Positions 35,161 through 43,966 of a stretch of 64,000 nucleotides of DNA are shown piece by piece. Position 1 is the first letter of the stretch, and the number at the start of each line of letters is the position of its first letter. Made by a program: the position numbers and the translations under genes. The DNA is from Deltaproteobacteria bacterium (lineage in GTDB: Bacteria > UBA10199 > GCA-002796325 > JACPFF01): NCBI GenBank assembly GCA_016183065.1, contig JACPFF010000030.1, positions 30,638-94,637 on the forward strand. The letters are read 5' to 3'. The notes below the pieces were generated by a model. The model did no database searches, was not told the origin of the DNA, and worked only from the letters and a program-made list of their open reading frames with translations.

Positions 35161-37206
35161 ATGCCACAGTCACATCCTGAGACGATCAACCCGCTCAGTC
35201 TCTTGTCAGAACTGAGTTATCCGGAGTATCGGAACCGCCATATCTTTACGGCCCGCTTGCGACTGATCCTCGTCCTTGCGTTCGTCTTTCTCTATGTGTG
35301 GGGCCTCCAAGAGATGCTGCCGATTTCGCATCCTGCCACGATCGCGCTGGTCTTGGCCTCGGCCATCACGGTCATCGCCTACTACAACATCATCATCAAT
35401 GGTCAATGGATGGCGATCTCCTTTATTGCCGAAGTCCTGGCCGACATTGTCGGCATTTCCATCGTCACCATGCTGTTGGGCGGGGTCGGGAGCCTCGCGT
35501 TTCTCCTCTACTTCTGTTACACGTTGGCGGGCGGGCTTTTTTACAATTATCGGGTCGCCACCACGCTCGCGGTCGCATCGCTCTGCGGATTTTTTCTCCT
35601 GAGCGGCCTCACGTTTCACGGGGTGCTTGGCCCGCATCATGGAGTGTCGGGCTGGATGGTGCAGATAGAGCACGGCATCATGCTCTACCCGCTCTGGGTC
35701 CATCCCCTCTTGCTGGCCCTCTTTCTCCTCTTTGCGATTTACGGTGTCAAAATCGGCCACGACTTCAGTCAGCATCGCGAACGAATCCTCGAGGCCCGCA
35801 ATCGCGAATTGATGGCCCTCCAACGGATCGGCGGGATGATTCGCACCACCGCGCCACTTTCCATGGTCGCGGATCGTGTGGTCCAGGGACTCGTCGAGGG
35901 ACTCGATTTTGTCGGATCTCTCCTCTTTCTCGCTGATGCCCGCCGGAATCGCTTTCTCTGTCACCCTCCTGCTTCAAGCAACCTGATCACCCAGAGCGAA
36001 CAGCTCCTGGGCATCCGACTCCGCGATCTCTCGCTGCCGATGGATGCAAAAGAACATTTGCTGATTCAGCAGATCCTGGAACGAAAAATTCTCTTCCGAC
36101 GGCAGCTCACCGAGATCCTGCAGGATGCGCACCCGCGCATTCCCCCCGAACGGATACACCGCCTCCAGACCGAACTCGATATCCGGAAGATTGTCGTGAT
36201 TCCCCTCGTGGCCGAGGAAGAATTACTGGGGGCCTTGGTGGGATTTTCGCAAGAAGGGTTCGTGGAAGAGCGCGCGGTGGCGACGTTGGAGACCTTTGCC
36301 AACCAGGCCGCACTGGTCTTGCGGGTGACGTTCTTGATCGACGAACTGAAAGGGGCCAATCGCGAACTGCTTGAGGCCAATCGCGTCAAGAGCGAGTTTC
36401 TCGCAACCATGAGCCATGAGCTCCGGACGCCGCTCACGGCCATTATCGGTTTTTCCGAGCTGCTCATCGAAGGCGCCATGGGGACGACGACGAAGGAACA
36501 ACAGGAGAGCCTCCGCGAAATCCTGAACAACGGCGCCAATCTCCTGTCGCTCATCAACAACCTTCTCGATCTCGCCAAGGCGGAATCCGGGCGACTCACC
36601 CTGCAACTCTCCCGGTTTGATCTGCGCGAGTTGTTGGAACGGACGCAGCGCACTCTGGGATCCCTGCTGGCACGCAAGCATCATCATTTCGATCTACAGA
36701 TCCCGCGCGCGCTCCCCCCCATTGAGGCGGATGAGCGTCGCATCCAGCAGGTGCTGCTCAACCTCCTGGGCAATGCCATCAAATTTACGGACGATGGAGG
36801 AAATATCACGGTCCGTACCCTCTGGTTTGAGCGGCTTGACGCCATCCGTGGTCTCCACTGGCAGCCACATCTGGTCGATCTGCTTCCCTTTCGACATGGC
36901 GGGGTACTCATTCAAGTGAGCGATACCGGCATCGGCATTCCGCACGAACACCTCCGCTCGATCTTCGAGATGTTCAAACAGGTCGATAGTTCGGTGACAC
37001 GACGTTATGAAGGGACTGGTCTCGGACTCGCCCTCGTCCGCCAACTGATCGATATGCACCGCGGCACCATCTGGGCCGAGAGTGCCGAGGGTCAGGGGAC
37101 GACCTTCAATGCGCTCCTCCCGATTGTCCATCCCGCTCTCGTCGCTGAGGACGAGGCACCGCCATTGCCACAGCCGCCGGTCGCCACCATTCGGGTGCCG
37201 GTATAA
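35161..37206 (+). CDS. Membrane sensor histidine kinase with GAF domain
   Basis: This 681-residue protein has about six hydrophobic helices in residues 30-200, then a GAF-like domain (about 220-390). A HisKA domain follows with the phospho-acceptor His419 in ATMSHELRTPLTAIIGFSEL, then a HATPase domain with the N box LLNLLGNAIKFT, G1 VSDTGIGI, F box and G2 GTGLGLALV. It should autophosphorylate in response to a membrane or small-molecule signal and pass the phosphate to a response regulator. None is encoded nearby, so it is an orphan kinase. A repeat element is directly upstream. Confidence 0.9.
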   Translation: MPQSHPETINPLSLLSELSYPEYRNRHIFTARLRLILVLAFVFLYVWGLQEMLPISHPATIALVLASAITVIAYYNIIINGQWMAISFIAEVLADIVGISIVTMLLGGVGSLAFLLYFCYTLAGGLFYNYRVATTLAVASLCGFFLLSGLTFHGVLGPHHGVSGWMVQIEHGIMLYPLWVHPLLLALFLLFAIYGVKIGHDFSQHRERILEARNRELMALQRIGGMIRTTAPLSMVADRVVQGLVEGLDFVGSLLFLADARRNRFLCHPPASSNLITQSEQLLGIRLRDLSLPMDAKEHLLIQQILERKILFRRQLTEILQDAHPRIPPERIHRLQTELDIRKIVVIPLVAEEELLGALVGFSQEGFVEERAVATLETFANQAALVLRVTFLIDELKGANRELLEANRVKSEFLATMSHELRTPLTAIIGFSELLIEGAMGTTTKEQQESLREILNNGANLLSLINNLLDLAKAESGRLTLQLSRFDLRELLERTQRTLGSLLARKHHHFDLQIPRALPPIEADERRIQQVLLNLLGNAIKFTDDGGNITVRTLWFERLDAIRGLHWQPHLVDLLPFRHGGVLIQVSDTGIGIPHEHLRSIFEMFKQVDSSVTRRYEGTGLGLALVRQLIDMHRGTIWAESAEGQGTTFNALLPIVHPALVAEDEAPPLPQPPVATIRVPV

Positions 37207-37251
37207 ACTCTGAGGGGGAGGAACATTATACGATTCAACTCTCTTCATGAT

Positions 37252-37273
37252 TACATTTTTGACTTTAAAAATG
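37252..37273. terminator. AT-rich hairpin downstream of the kinase gene
   Basis: ACATTTTT and AAAAATGT form a perfect 8-bp stem around a 6-base loop, 45 bp after the kinase stop codon. It may contribute to transcript termination, but the stem is AT-rich and weak. Confidence 0.35.
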
Positions 37274-37418
37274 TCGAAGAACTTTATACAAGGCGTTTCA
37301 CTGGCCAGGGAGTGCACAGGGTATCATCCGTGATATTGGCCTGATATTCTCATAAGATAGAGACGGTAGCGGGCGATCAATTTGACAGACGTGTAGTGAG
37401 GGTATAGGAGCGCGAGCG

Positions 37419-37928
37419 ATGAAAACGTTCTGGCATGACTTAGTCGTGCAAACAACGGAGAACAACCTTGCTGAGCTCGATCCCAAGCTGGCACAGTTTG
37501 TCGAGCGACATCATTTCTTTTATCTCCGCGATTTGACGCAGACCTTCCAGGCCCTGGTAACTGAGAGTGGCATTCGGGATGGTCTCTTTACGGCCCAATC
37601 GATGCATACCACCGCGGTCCTCAGCCTGAATGAGCTCGACGAACCGATGCTGGTCATGGATCTCTTGCGCACCCTGGAGACGCTTGCCCCCAAGGTGAAC
37701 GACTATCTCCACAACAGCAAGCTTCGCACCAAGAATCTCTGCGCCGAGGACAACAAGTGCGACCGCAACGCGGACGCGCACATCAAGGCGTTTTTGAGTG
37801 GCGGGCCAACGGCCAGCGCATTGGTGCGACACGGGGAACTGGTCCTAGGACGTTGGCAACGGTTTGCCTTTATTGACTACGACGGCCCACGGGACCGGCG
37901 CATCACGATCCAAATCATCGGCGAGTAA
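37419..37928 (+). CDS. yjbQ: YjbQ / UPF0047 family protein
   Basis: This 169-residue protein matches the YjbQ family in full. Family hallmarks are the HTTAVLSLNELDEP segment with conserved His and Asn-Glu, the RNADAHIKAFLSGG segment, and the terminal GELVLGRWQRFAFIDYDGPR. Members have been linked to secondary thiamine-phosphate synthase activity in complementation work; the physiological role is not firmly settled. Its last 14 bp overlap the convergent otsB gene. Confidence 0.85.
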   Translation: MKTFWHDLVVQTTENNLAELDPKLAQFVERHHFFYLRDLTQTFQALVTESGIRDGLFTAQSMHTTAVLSLNELDEPMLVMDLLRTLETLAPKVNDYLHNSKLRTKNLCAEDNKCDRNADAHIKAFLSGGPTASALVRHGELVLGRWQRFAFIDYDGPRDRRITIQIIGE

Positions 37929-38736
37929 CACATCCCTCTTTCCTGACGGCCTTCCGCAGCGTGATCATGCTGGTCAACAGCGTCCACACCATCGACGGTG
38001 CTACCGTGCGGTAGTGCGCAATGGTCGATCCGCGGCCCACATGGATCGACACCCCAGGCGGACGCACTGACCGAAAGAGATCTTCATCTGTCGCGTCATC
38101 GCCGATGGCCAAGACCGTGGCCGCGCGTGCGGTGCCCCCACGCCGTGCCCTGATCCATTGCACGGCCCATCCCTTGTGATGCCGACTCCGGGGCCGCAAC
38201 TCGATGACCGCCTTCCCCTCCTGAATGCGCATGGCACCAGAGTGCGTATAGCGCCGAAAGATACGCCGCACCTGCGCACGGACGGCCCGCCAGCGAGTGC
38301 GCGGGACATTGCGATAATGCACGGCGAGCACCGGGCCCTTCTCTTCGACGAGGAGTCGCGGCATCTGGCGCGCGAGGCCGCGCAGATCGCGCGCCGCCCG
38401 CCGGATCACCCGCGCCCACCGGACCGCAGGCCGCACGCACCATTGACCGCCGACGCGAATCTCCAAGCCATGATTGCCCGCGTAATACGCCCGACGCACA
38501 CCCACGCGTGACTCCACATCGTGCACCTGCCGTCCCGAAATGATGGAAAGCGTGACGCCCGGCATGGCGGCCAATTGTGCGAGCACCCGTTGTTGTGCCC
38601 GGGAGAGTCGCGGGTCATGGGGATCACGTTGGATTGGCACCAATGTCCCGTCAAAATCGAGGGCAAGGGAGAGCTGCGCGGCAGAGGCACAGACGCGGAG
38701 AATCTGTGTGCGCGCCCTGGAGAGTGGCGCGGTCAT
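37915..38736 (-). CDS. otsB: Trehalose-6-phosphate phosphatase
   Basis: From the ATG at 38736 the protein has 273 residues. HAD-family motif I is LALDFDGTLVPI, motif II is SGR, the Lys of motif III is in GKAVIELRP...HKGWA, and motif IV is GDDATDEDLF. It converts trehalose-6-phosphate to trehalose. The start codon overlaps the stop of otsA as ATGA, which indicates translational coupling. A longer frame beginning at 38775 lies inside otsA and is less likely. Trehalose is an osmolyte and stress protectant, in keeping with the mscS gene upstream. Confidence 0.9.
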   Translation of the reverse strand: MTAPLSRARTQILRVCASAAQLSLALDFDGTLVPIQRDPHDPRLSRAQQRVLAQLAAMPGVTLSIISGRQVHDVESRVGVRRAYYAGNHGLEIRVGGQWCVRPAVRWARVIRRAARDLRGLARQMPRLLVEEKGPVLAVHYRNVPRTRWRAVRAQVRRIFRRYTHSGAMRIQEGKAVIELRPRSRHHKGWAVQWIRARRGGTARAATVLAIGDDATDEDLFRSVRPPGVSIHVGRGSTIAHYRTVAPSMVWTLLTSMITLRKAVRKEGCVTRR

Positions 38737-40205
38737 ACCAGACGCGCCATGACCGCAATGGAGCGGCTGGCCCACCGGAAGATATTTTGCTCCATGACGG
38801 TCTCGTGCATCTGTTCCATCCGCAGGAGACGATCCTCCTCCGGCATGGTTAATGCGCGATGAAAGGCCTCGGCACAGTGCTCATCACTAAAGGGATTGAC
38901 CAGGATCGCCTCAGGCAATTCCTGTGCAGCACCGGCAAATCGGCTCAAAACGAGCATCCCACGGCATTCGGCCTGTGCCGCAACAAATTCCTTGGCCACG
39001 AGATTCATCCCGTCGTGGAGCGACGTCACCACGCAGACATCGGCAATCTGATAGAGCGGCACCAGGTCATCCGTCGAGACATTGTGGCGAATCAGCCTGA
39101 TCGGCTGCCATCGGTCGGTCCCGTATTGCGCGTTGATCTCCCCGACCAATCCCTCGACCTCTTCGCTCAAGAGACGATACGCCTCGATATGCGCCCGCGT
39201 CGTGGCCCCCAGCTGCACAAACACCGCGCGTTCTTTCCATTCAGGGTGCTGCTCGAGCATGAGACTGAAGGCGCGCAGGCGCTCCGGAATGCCCTTGGTA
39301 TAATCCAGGCGGTCCACGCCGAGCAAAATTTTCATCGCGGGCGAAATGCCGAGCACTCCCCGCCACTGCTCCCGCGCTGCCGCAGACTCCGGCGCTGCCG
39401 CCGTGACGGCAATCGTGCATGCGTCGATCCCGATCGGCAGTGGACGGACCATGGTTTCGATCCCGCCATGATGAAAGACCGAGTTGCGCTCACGGTCGAT
39501 GCGGATTTCCAATTCGCGATCGCAACAGTCGAGGAAATGATCGCCGTGCTGCTGGATGTGAAAACCGAGCAGATCATTGCCCAGGAGCCCCCACAGAATC
39601 TCCTGACGCCAGGGACAGATGCGGAAGTTGTCGTAGCTGGGCCATGGGATATGCCAGAAATGCGCCACAAGGACATCTGGCCGCCGGGCCTTCAACATCG
39701 CTGGCACGAGCGCCAGATGATAATCTTGCAGCCAGACCAATCCCGGTTCGGTCCCCAATTCATCGAGCACGGTCTCGGCAAAGCGGTGATTGACGCGCTG
39801 ATAGGCCTCCCAAGCCTCTGCGGAAAACTGGGGCCGCGTATAGGCCAGATGACAAAGGGGCCAGAGGGCATCGTTGGAAAACCCGTCATAGTACCCGCGC
39901 ATCTCTTCCGGCGTCAACCAAATGCGACGGATCGTATATTGGGGATCCTCCGGCGGGACGTGGACCCGGTCCTGTCCGTCGCTGACGACCCGATCGGCAT
40001 CCCCATGACCATGGGCCACGAGCGTCCCATGACAACAGCGCAAGATCGGATCGATGGCCGCGACAAGGCCTCCAGGAGGCCGCTGCACGATAATGCGCTC
40101 TCCCTGATAGTGATGACTATATGTCTCGCGATTGGCAACGATCACCAGCCGGATATCGCCCAGCTTCGTCTGGATAAACCGCTGCAACCGTTGAGTTGTC
40201 CACAT
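38733..40205 (-). CDS. otsA: Trehalose-6-phosphate synthase (GT20)
   Basis: This 490-residue glycosyltransferase couples UDP- (or ADP-) glucose to glucose-6-phosphate. Family signatures are present: VIVANRE with a Gly-rich [36 protein letters not shown], the [15 protein letters not shown] nucleotide-sugar site, and [17 protein letters not shown]. Length agrees with OtsA. Neighbours confirm the role: otsB follows with an ATGA overlap. A glucosylglycerol-phosphate synthase is an alternative in the same family, but the otsB partner favours trehalose. Confidence 0.9.
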   Translation of the reverse strand: MWTTQRLQRFIQTKLGDIRLVIVANRETYSHHYQGERIIVQRPPGGLVAAIDPILRCCHGTLVAHGHGDADRVVSDGQDRVHVPPEDPQYTIRRIWLTPEEMRGYYDGFSNDALWPLCHLAYTRPQFSAEAWEAYQRVNHRFAETVLDELGTEPGLVWLQDYHLALVPAMLKARRPDVLVAHFWHIPWPSYDNFRICPWRQEILWGLLGNDLLGFHIQQHGDHFLDCCDRELEIRIDRERNSVFHHGGIETMVRPLPIGIDACTIAVTAAAPESAAAREQWRGVLGISPAMKILLGVDRLDYTKGIPERLRAFSLMLEQHPEWKERAVFVQLGATTRAHIEAYRLLSEEVEGLVGEINAQYGTDRWQPIRLIRHNVSTDDLVPLYQIADVCVVTSLHDGMNLVAKEFVAAQAECRGMLVLSRFAGAAQELPEAILVNPFSDEHCAEAFHRALTMPEEDRLLRMEQMHETVMEQNIFRWASRSIAVMARLV

Positions 40206-40302
40206 GCTTTTTATTCATTACCGGCAAAAGACACACTGTCAAGGCCTTCCAGGCCGCGGAGGCCGACCGCATTGCGGCGGATCTCCTGCTCGATTGCGGC
40301 AG

Positions 40303-41379
40303 CTACGCGTGGTCGGCCTTTGCCTGCGCGACCGTATGTTCAAGAAACACGGTCCGTGTCGGATAGGCGAATGTGATCCCCTCTTCGGCAAAACGCCTGA
40401 AAATTGCCAGATTGATCGCCTGTTGGGTATCCATGTACGCATGGTAGTCGGGGACCAGCATGTAATAGACGACCTCAAAATTCAGCGAACAATCCCCGTA
40501 GTCACAAAAATGGGCACGGTCAAAGCGTGTATCGGGCTGTGCCTCAATGATCTGACGGATGATGAGCGGTATTGTCACGAGCTGTTCATACGGTGTCTGA
40601 TAGACAACCCGCACGACGATCACGGCACGGCGCTCCTGCATCCGCTTGTAATTCCGGATACGGCTGCCGAGAAGGTCACCGTTGGCCAGAATCAGTTGCT
40701 CGCCGGAAAGACTGCGCAGGCGCGTGGTTTTCAGACCGATATGCTCGACCGTCCCGAGGAACTCCCCGACAATAATGAAATCCCCGACGACAAATGGTTT
40801 GTCACACATGATCGTGAGGGAGGAAAACAGATCGCCCAGAATATTCTGCACCGCCAATGCCACCGCCACCCCGCCGATACCGAGTCCGGCGACGAGCGCC
40901 GTAATATCGAAACCAAAATTATCGAGCGCCAGCAAGACAACGGCGGCAAAAAGGATCAATCGGGCGATAATGGTCAGGGCGGCAATCGATGTGATGCGCG
41001 AGGCATCGCGTTCGAGTTGCTGCATCTTGTAATGTTTGGCAACCACCGTAATCAAGTGATTGCCCCAGACAATCACTTGGAGCAACAATACGGCGAGCAC
41101 AAGAGTGCGCAGCATCTGCTGCGGGATTGCGCCGAGGACAACGGCGAGCGATCCGCAATAGAGTGCCACGGCACCGAGTGTGAACGCCGTCGTTTTCTTG
41201 ATGAGACCGACAATGACCGTATTGATGCTGGTCGGAGTCCGTTTCGCAGACTCCACCAGACGATGTGCCACAATCGCCTTCACAAGACGCAACAGCAGCC
41301 ATGTGCCAACGGCAAGCCCGATGGCGATCAACCACCATTGCACGCTGTTGTGCCAGATGACGACATTGAGATATTTCAT
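40303..41379 (-). CDS. Small-conductance mechanosensitive channel (MscS family)
   Basis: From the ATG at 41379, with GAGGAGT upstream, the protein has 358 residues. It has four to five N-terminal membrane helices, then the MscS pore-lining helix with Gly/Ala pattern (ALVAGLGIGGVAVALAVQNILGDLFSS). The beta domain follows with PFVVGDFIIVGEFLGTVEHIGLKTTRLRS, and a C-terminal alpha/beta domain. It should open under membrane tension to release solutes after hypo-osmotic shock. Located 97 bp upstream of otsA on the same strand, it probably forms an osmotic-stress unit with otsAB. Confidence 0.9.
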   Translation of the reverse strand: MKYLNVVIWHNSVQWWLIAIGLAVGTWLLLRLVKAIVAHRLVESAKRTPTSINTVIVGLIKKTTAFTLGAVALYCGSLAVVLGAIPQQMLRTLVLAVLLLQVIVWGNHLITVVAKHYKMQQLERDASRITSIAALTIIARLILFAAVVLLALDNFGFDITALVAGLGIGGVAVALAVQNILGDLFSSLTIMCDKPFVVGDFIIVGEFLGTVEHIGLKTTRLRSLSGEQLILANGDLLGSRIRNYKRMQERRAVIVVRVVYQTPYEQLVTIPLIIRQIIEAQPDTRFDRAHFCDYGDCSLNFEVVYYMLVPDYHAYMDTQQAINLAIFRRFAEEGITFAYPTRTVFLEHTVAQAKADHA

Positions 41380-41489
41380 AGGTGACTCCTCGCTCACATC
41401 GGGAACGAGATCCGGCGCTGCAATCGGATCGTAGCAGACGATATGGTGCGTTAACTTTTCCTGAGTACATGCGTCTTACGGTACCATAA

Positions 41490-41541
41490 GTATTTCTCAC
41501 GTTTCATGAGCACATGTGTACTCATGAAACGTGAGAAATAC
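41490..41541. promoter_or_regulatory. Perfect 21-bp inverted repeat in divergent mscS / DCC promoter region
   Basis: Arms GTATTTCTCACGTTTCATGAG and its exact complement flank a 10-base centre, itself containing CACATGTG. It lies 111 bp upstream of the mscS start and 131 bp upstream of the DCC protein start. No U-tract follows. A regulator-binding dyad or a structured element are both possible. Confidence 0.7.
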
Positions 41542-41672
41542 GATATAGGACGGAAACATGGCGATAGTGTACGCCTTCCTGCACCAACGACGTCAAGATG
41601 ATTTCACAGCACCGGTGCGAAAAGCGATTGACGGGGACGTATGGATGCAGATAGCGACTTTCAGACCGCCCT

Positions 41673-42050
41673 ATGACAAAACCCGTCGTCATTTATGATG
41701 GGGAGTGCCCCTTTTGCCGCCGCGCCATCGCGTGGTACCGTGCCCATGATCCTGCAGGGCACATGGAGTATCTGTCCCGACAGAGTCCGGAACGTCTGCG
41801 CCGATATCCCATTTTTGACGATCCGAAATATCAAGGATCGATTCAGCTCCTTATGCCAGAGGGGGCGATTTTTTCCGGTGCCGAAGCCACGGGGAGGACG
41901 TTGACCTATCTCCACGGGTGGAGGTGGCGCTGGCTGGGGGCATGCATCCAGTGGCCCGGCATCCGCAGCCTCGCCCGGATCGGTTATCGATGGATCGCCA
42001 AGAATCGCCACCGCTTTGCGTGTAAAGATGACTCGTGTCGATTGCCGTAA
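41673..42050 (+). CDS. DCC family thiol-disulfide oxidoreductase-like protein (DUF393)
   Basis: This 125-residue protein starts with the DUF393 signature YDGECPFCRRAIAWYRAHDP, which holds the CxxC active site. The C-terminal part retains the aromatic-rich helix region (WRWRWLGACIQWPG, YRWIAKNRHRF). It has a thioredoxin-like fold and is probably cytoplasmic. The natural substrate of the family is not established. It is divergent from mscS and is followed by the tRNA-Glu region. Confidence 0.85.
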   Translation: MTKPVVIYDGECPFCRRAIAWYRAHDPAGHMEYLSRQSPERLRRYPIFDDPKYQGSIQLLMPEGAIFSGAEATGRTLTYLHGWRWRWLGACIQWPGIRSLARIGYRWIAKNRHRFACKDDSCRLP

Positions 42051-42163
42051 CTCTGTCCTTTTATAGCATTTTGCAGTCCTCCCCGCAGTTCCCTACCACA
42101 AGTGTTCCCCACCACCGTTGACGAACAGGCGACAGTCAGTTAGAGAGCCCGTCGATTGCTGAG

Positions 42164-42210
42164 ACCAGCAGGCTGACGAAACATGTGTGAGACCGCTCCC
42201 ATCGTCTAGG
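42164..42210 (+). repeat. 47-bp duplicate of tRNA-Glu upstream and 5' region (left copy)
   Basis: It is identical to 42294-42340 and includes 32 bp upstream plus the first 15 bases of tRNA-Glu (42196-42210). It cannot form a tRNA and marks the left edge of an inserted element. Confidence 0.9.
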
Positions 42211-42293
42211 CGGCGACCGAGGCGGGCACCCGCCGCCTTGAGGCGGCGGGTCGCCGAGGAAGTCCCCGCAGCGCGCAGCGCGGAGGGGATTAG
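42211..42293 (+). repeat. Dispersed element core inserted in tRNA-Glu
   Basis: The 83-bp insert contains GACCGAG (from 42216), the GGCG...CGCC outer stem, an extended ACCCGCCGCC/GGCGGCGGGT stem, GAGGAAGT and a GC-rich hairpin closing GTCCCC with GGGGAT. The flanking 47-bp direct repeats resemble a target duplication. Confidence 0.85.
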
Positions 42294-42325
42294 GACCAGC
42301 AGGCTGACGAAACATGTGTGAGACC

Positions 42326-42397
42326 GCTCCCATCGTCTAGCGGTTAGGACGTAGCCCTCTCAAGGCTAAAACACGGGTTCGATTCCCGTTGGGAGCG
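42326..42397 (+). tRNA. tRNA-Glu (CTC)
   Basis: The acceptor GCTCCCA pairs with TGGGAGC, the anticodon loop CTCTCAA gives CTC, the T-arm is ACGGGTTCGATTCCCGT and the discriminator is G. It is the intact copy downstream of a partial duplicate. CCA is not encoded. Confidence 0.95.
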
Positions 42398-42466
42398 CAG
42401 ATTTTCTAATGAAAACTGGCATTAAGAATGGATTTGAAAAGATGATTCTCTGATATGCAGTCAAGG

Positions 42467-43474
42467 CTATTTCACAGATGCCAACACATACTGCGTATTT
42501 TTATAAGTACCTAGTTTTTCAATAATTCCAGCTTGAAGAAGCGGTTTCAAAACGTAATGAGCGCCGGGGGTTGTTACACGCATGGCACGTGCAAAATCTC
42601 TGATACCCATTTTGCCCCGTTCCCGTAAGAGCTGAAGAAGTTTCTCCTGTCGCACTGTCAGAGATAAAGGCTCCTTAACCAAGGGGCCAAACGCAAGGAT
42701 TCTTGACTCAACCCGTTTAAGAGTTTCAAGGACGGTTTCCGCCATGCATTCTATCCATCCCCCCAAATCCTGTCCCTCTACTTGAACGCGTTGAAGATTT
42801 TTTATGTACAAGGCACGATTTTCCTGAAGTATCTCATCCAATGCAAAAATATGCAGTGTATCGAAACCTCTTCTATAGAGTTCCCATGTGGCCATAATTC
42901 TTGCAACACGGCCATTGCCGTCACGAAATGGATGAATTTCAGCCAGACGAAGATGTAGGATGGCTGATGAAAAAACAGCCGGCAATTCGCTGGCGGCAGT
43001 ATTTAGCCACTTTAAAAAATCACGAGTCTGTTTTGGAACATCTTTCCATGGTGATCCAACATGAAGACCAGCCCTGACATCTACTTTTCGATATTCTCCA
43101 ACAGGCCCCTCGTCAACAGCGCCTTCACCAAGAATTTTGTGCAGTTGAAAAATATTGCCCTCGATGATCTTTTTGGCATTTTCTCTTTTCTGTATCCATG
43201 AAAGCGCATTCAGGTAATTTCTAGCCATTTTTATGTGTTTGTCCGGATAGCCAATAGCTTCTTTTCCTTCCATCAGCCCCTTTATGGCCTCAAGCGAAAG
43301 GGTACAGCCCTCGATCGTCGTCGAACCCCATGCCGCCCTTGCCATGGCATCTTTGACTAGAGTTGGAACCCATGGGACACGAATGAGAGACGATCGTATC
43401 TGTTCCCTGATTCTTGCTACATCCTCAAGGAGGCGGACGACGCGGGCGGTTGTTTTGAATATCGGCTGGTACAT
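42467..43474 (-). CDS. Fic family AMPylator-like protein with winged-helix C-terminus
   Basis: This 335-residue protein has the Fic active-site motif HPFRDGNGRVAR (His181) and, near the N-terminus, the inhibitory helix motif STTIEG (51-56), which places it among self-inhibited class II Fic proteins. The C-terminal 70 residues form a winged helix with RDFARAMRVTTPGAHYVLKPL, typical of Fic proteins with DNA-binding tails. The family transfers AMP or another nucleotide to a target. The target is unknown. The gene is AT-rich compared with its neighbours. Two identical 16-bp direct repeats precede it, suggesting autoregulation. Confidence 0.9.
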   Translation of the reverse strand: MYQPIFKTTARVVRLLEDVARIREQIRSSLIRVPWVPTLVKDAMARAAWGSTTIEGCTLSLEAIKGLMEGKEAIGYPDKHIKMARNYLNALSWIQKRENAKKIIEGNIFQLHKILGEGAVDEGPVGEYRKVDVRAGLHVGSPWKDVPKQTRDFLKWLNTAASELPAVFSSAILHLRLAEIHPFRDGNGRVARIMATWELYRRGFDTLHIFALDEILQENRALYIKNLQRVQVEGQDLGGWIECMAETVLETLKRVESRILAFGPLVKEPLSLTVRQEKLLQLLRERGKMGIRDFARAMRVTTPGAHYVLKPLLQAGIIEKLGTYKNTQYVLASVK

Positions 43475-43481
43475 TCTAGAT

Positions 43482-43538
43482 AAAGTTTACATAAAGTGAT
43501 TCATACAGTCAATTGCATTCACAAAGTTTACATAAAGT
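43482..43538 (-). promoter_or_regulatory. Promoter and paired operator-like repeats of fic
   Basis: The 16-bp sequence AAAGTTTACATAAAGT occurs at 43482-43497 and again at 43523-43538, 41 bp apart (about four helical turns). On the minus strand, -35 TTGACT (43507-43512) and -10 TAAACT (43484-43489) are 17 bp apart. The -10 overlaps the first repeat. The predicted transcript start is only a few bases before the ATG, so the mRNA would be nearly leaderless. Confidence 0.6.
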
Positions 43539-43573
43539 CCTCTATAAAGAAGGGCTGTTACAAAATATCGGTA

Positions 43574-43815
43574 GTGGGGCCCCACAGGCTCACGCCCGTG
43601 GCACCCTGGGAGGAGGCTTCGCCGGAGCGCGACACCCCCCGGACTGACGTCCGGGGCCCCACGACCCAGCCGCACCGCGGCGTTGAAGGGGAGGCTCCAG
43701 CGGCTTTGCCGCTGGAGGGGGGTGTGGCGACGACCGAGTCCGGGCACCCGCGAAGCGGGTGGACGAGGAAGTACCCGGAGGCGGAGCCGCAGGGTACGTG
43801 AGCCCCTCCAATAGT
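43574..43815 (+). repeat. Full-length dispersed element (242 bp)
   Basis: It starts GTGGGGCCCCAC, holds several hairpins, then a core from GACCGAG (43732) with the hairpin GTACCC...GGGTAC (43771-43797), and ends GAGCCCCTCCAATAGT. The hairpin has the same length and interior as the tRNA-Cys copy, but with a different stem sequence that still pairs. From 43816 to 43966 I see no gene. Confidence 0.85.
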
Positions 43816-43966
43816 GGCGAACAAATACCGACAATTTGTAACCCTGATATCAATATCGATATAGATTGGTTCTATTATGGGGTTCGCGTAGTGACTGACT
43901 GGGAGCGCAGAACCCGGTCGAGAGACCGTTAGGCCTCGTGACCGGGCAGACACTTGGCTTTTCCGT

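Noticed and set aside
35206..35964. Antisense frame over the kinase membrane region
   Set aside because: It is rich in charged residues complementary to hydrophobic codons, as expected for a shadow of membrane helices.
37382..37408. Promoter TTGACA / TATAGG upstream of yjbQ
   Set aside because: The spacing is only 15 bp, and the -10 would lie within about 10 bases of the start codon region, so support is too weak.
38859..40376. 505-residue antisense frame over otsA
   Set aside because: otsA is intact with all family motifs; the antisense frame is a by-product of codon bias.
42196..42210. Left tRNA-Glu start as a second tRNA gene
   Set aside because: Only 15 bases of the tRNA are present before the insert.
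42216..42293. The element core as a genuine RNase P RNA gene
   Set aside because: It is too short, lacks the remaining conserved regions of RNase P RNA and is repeated many times.
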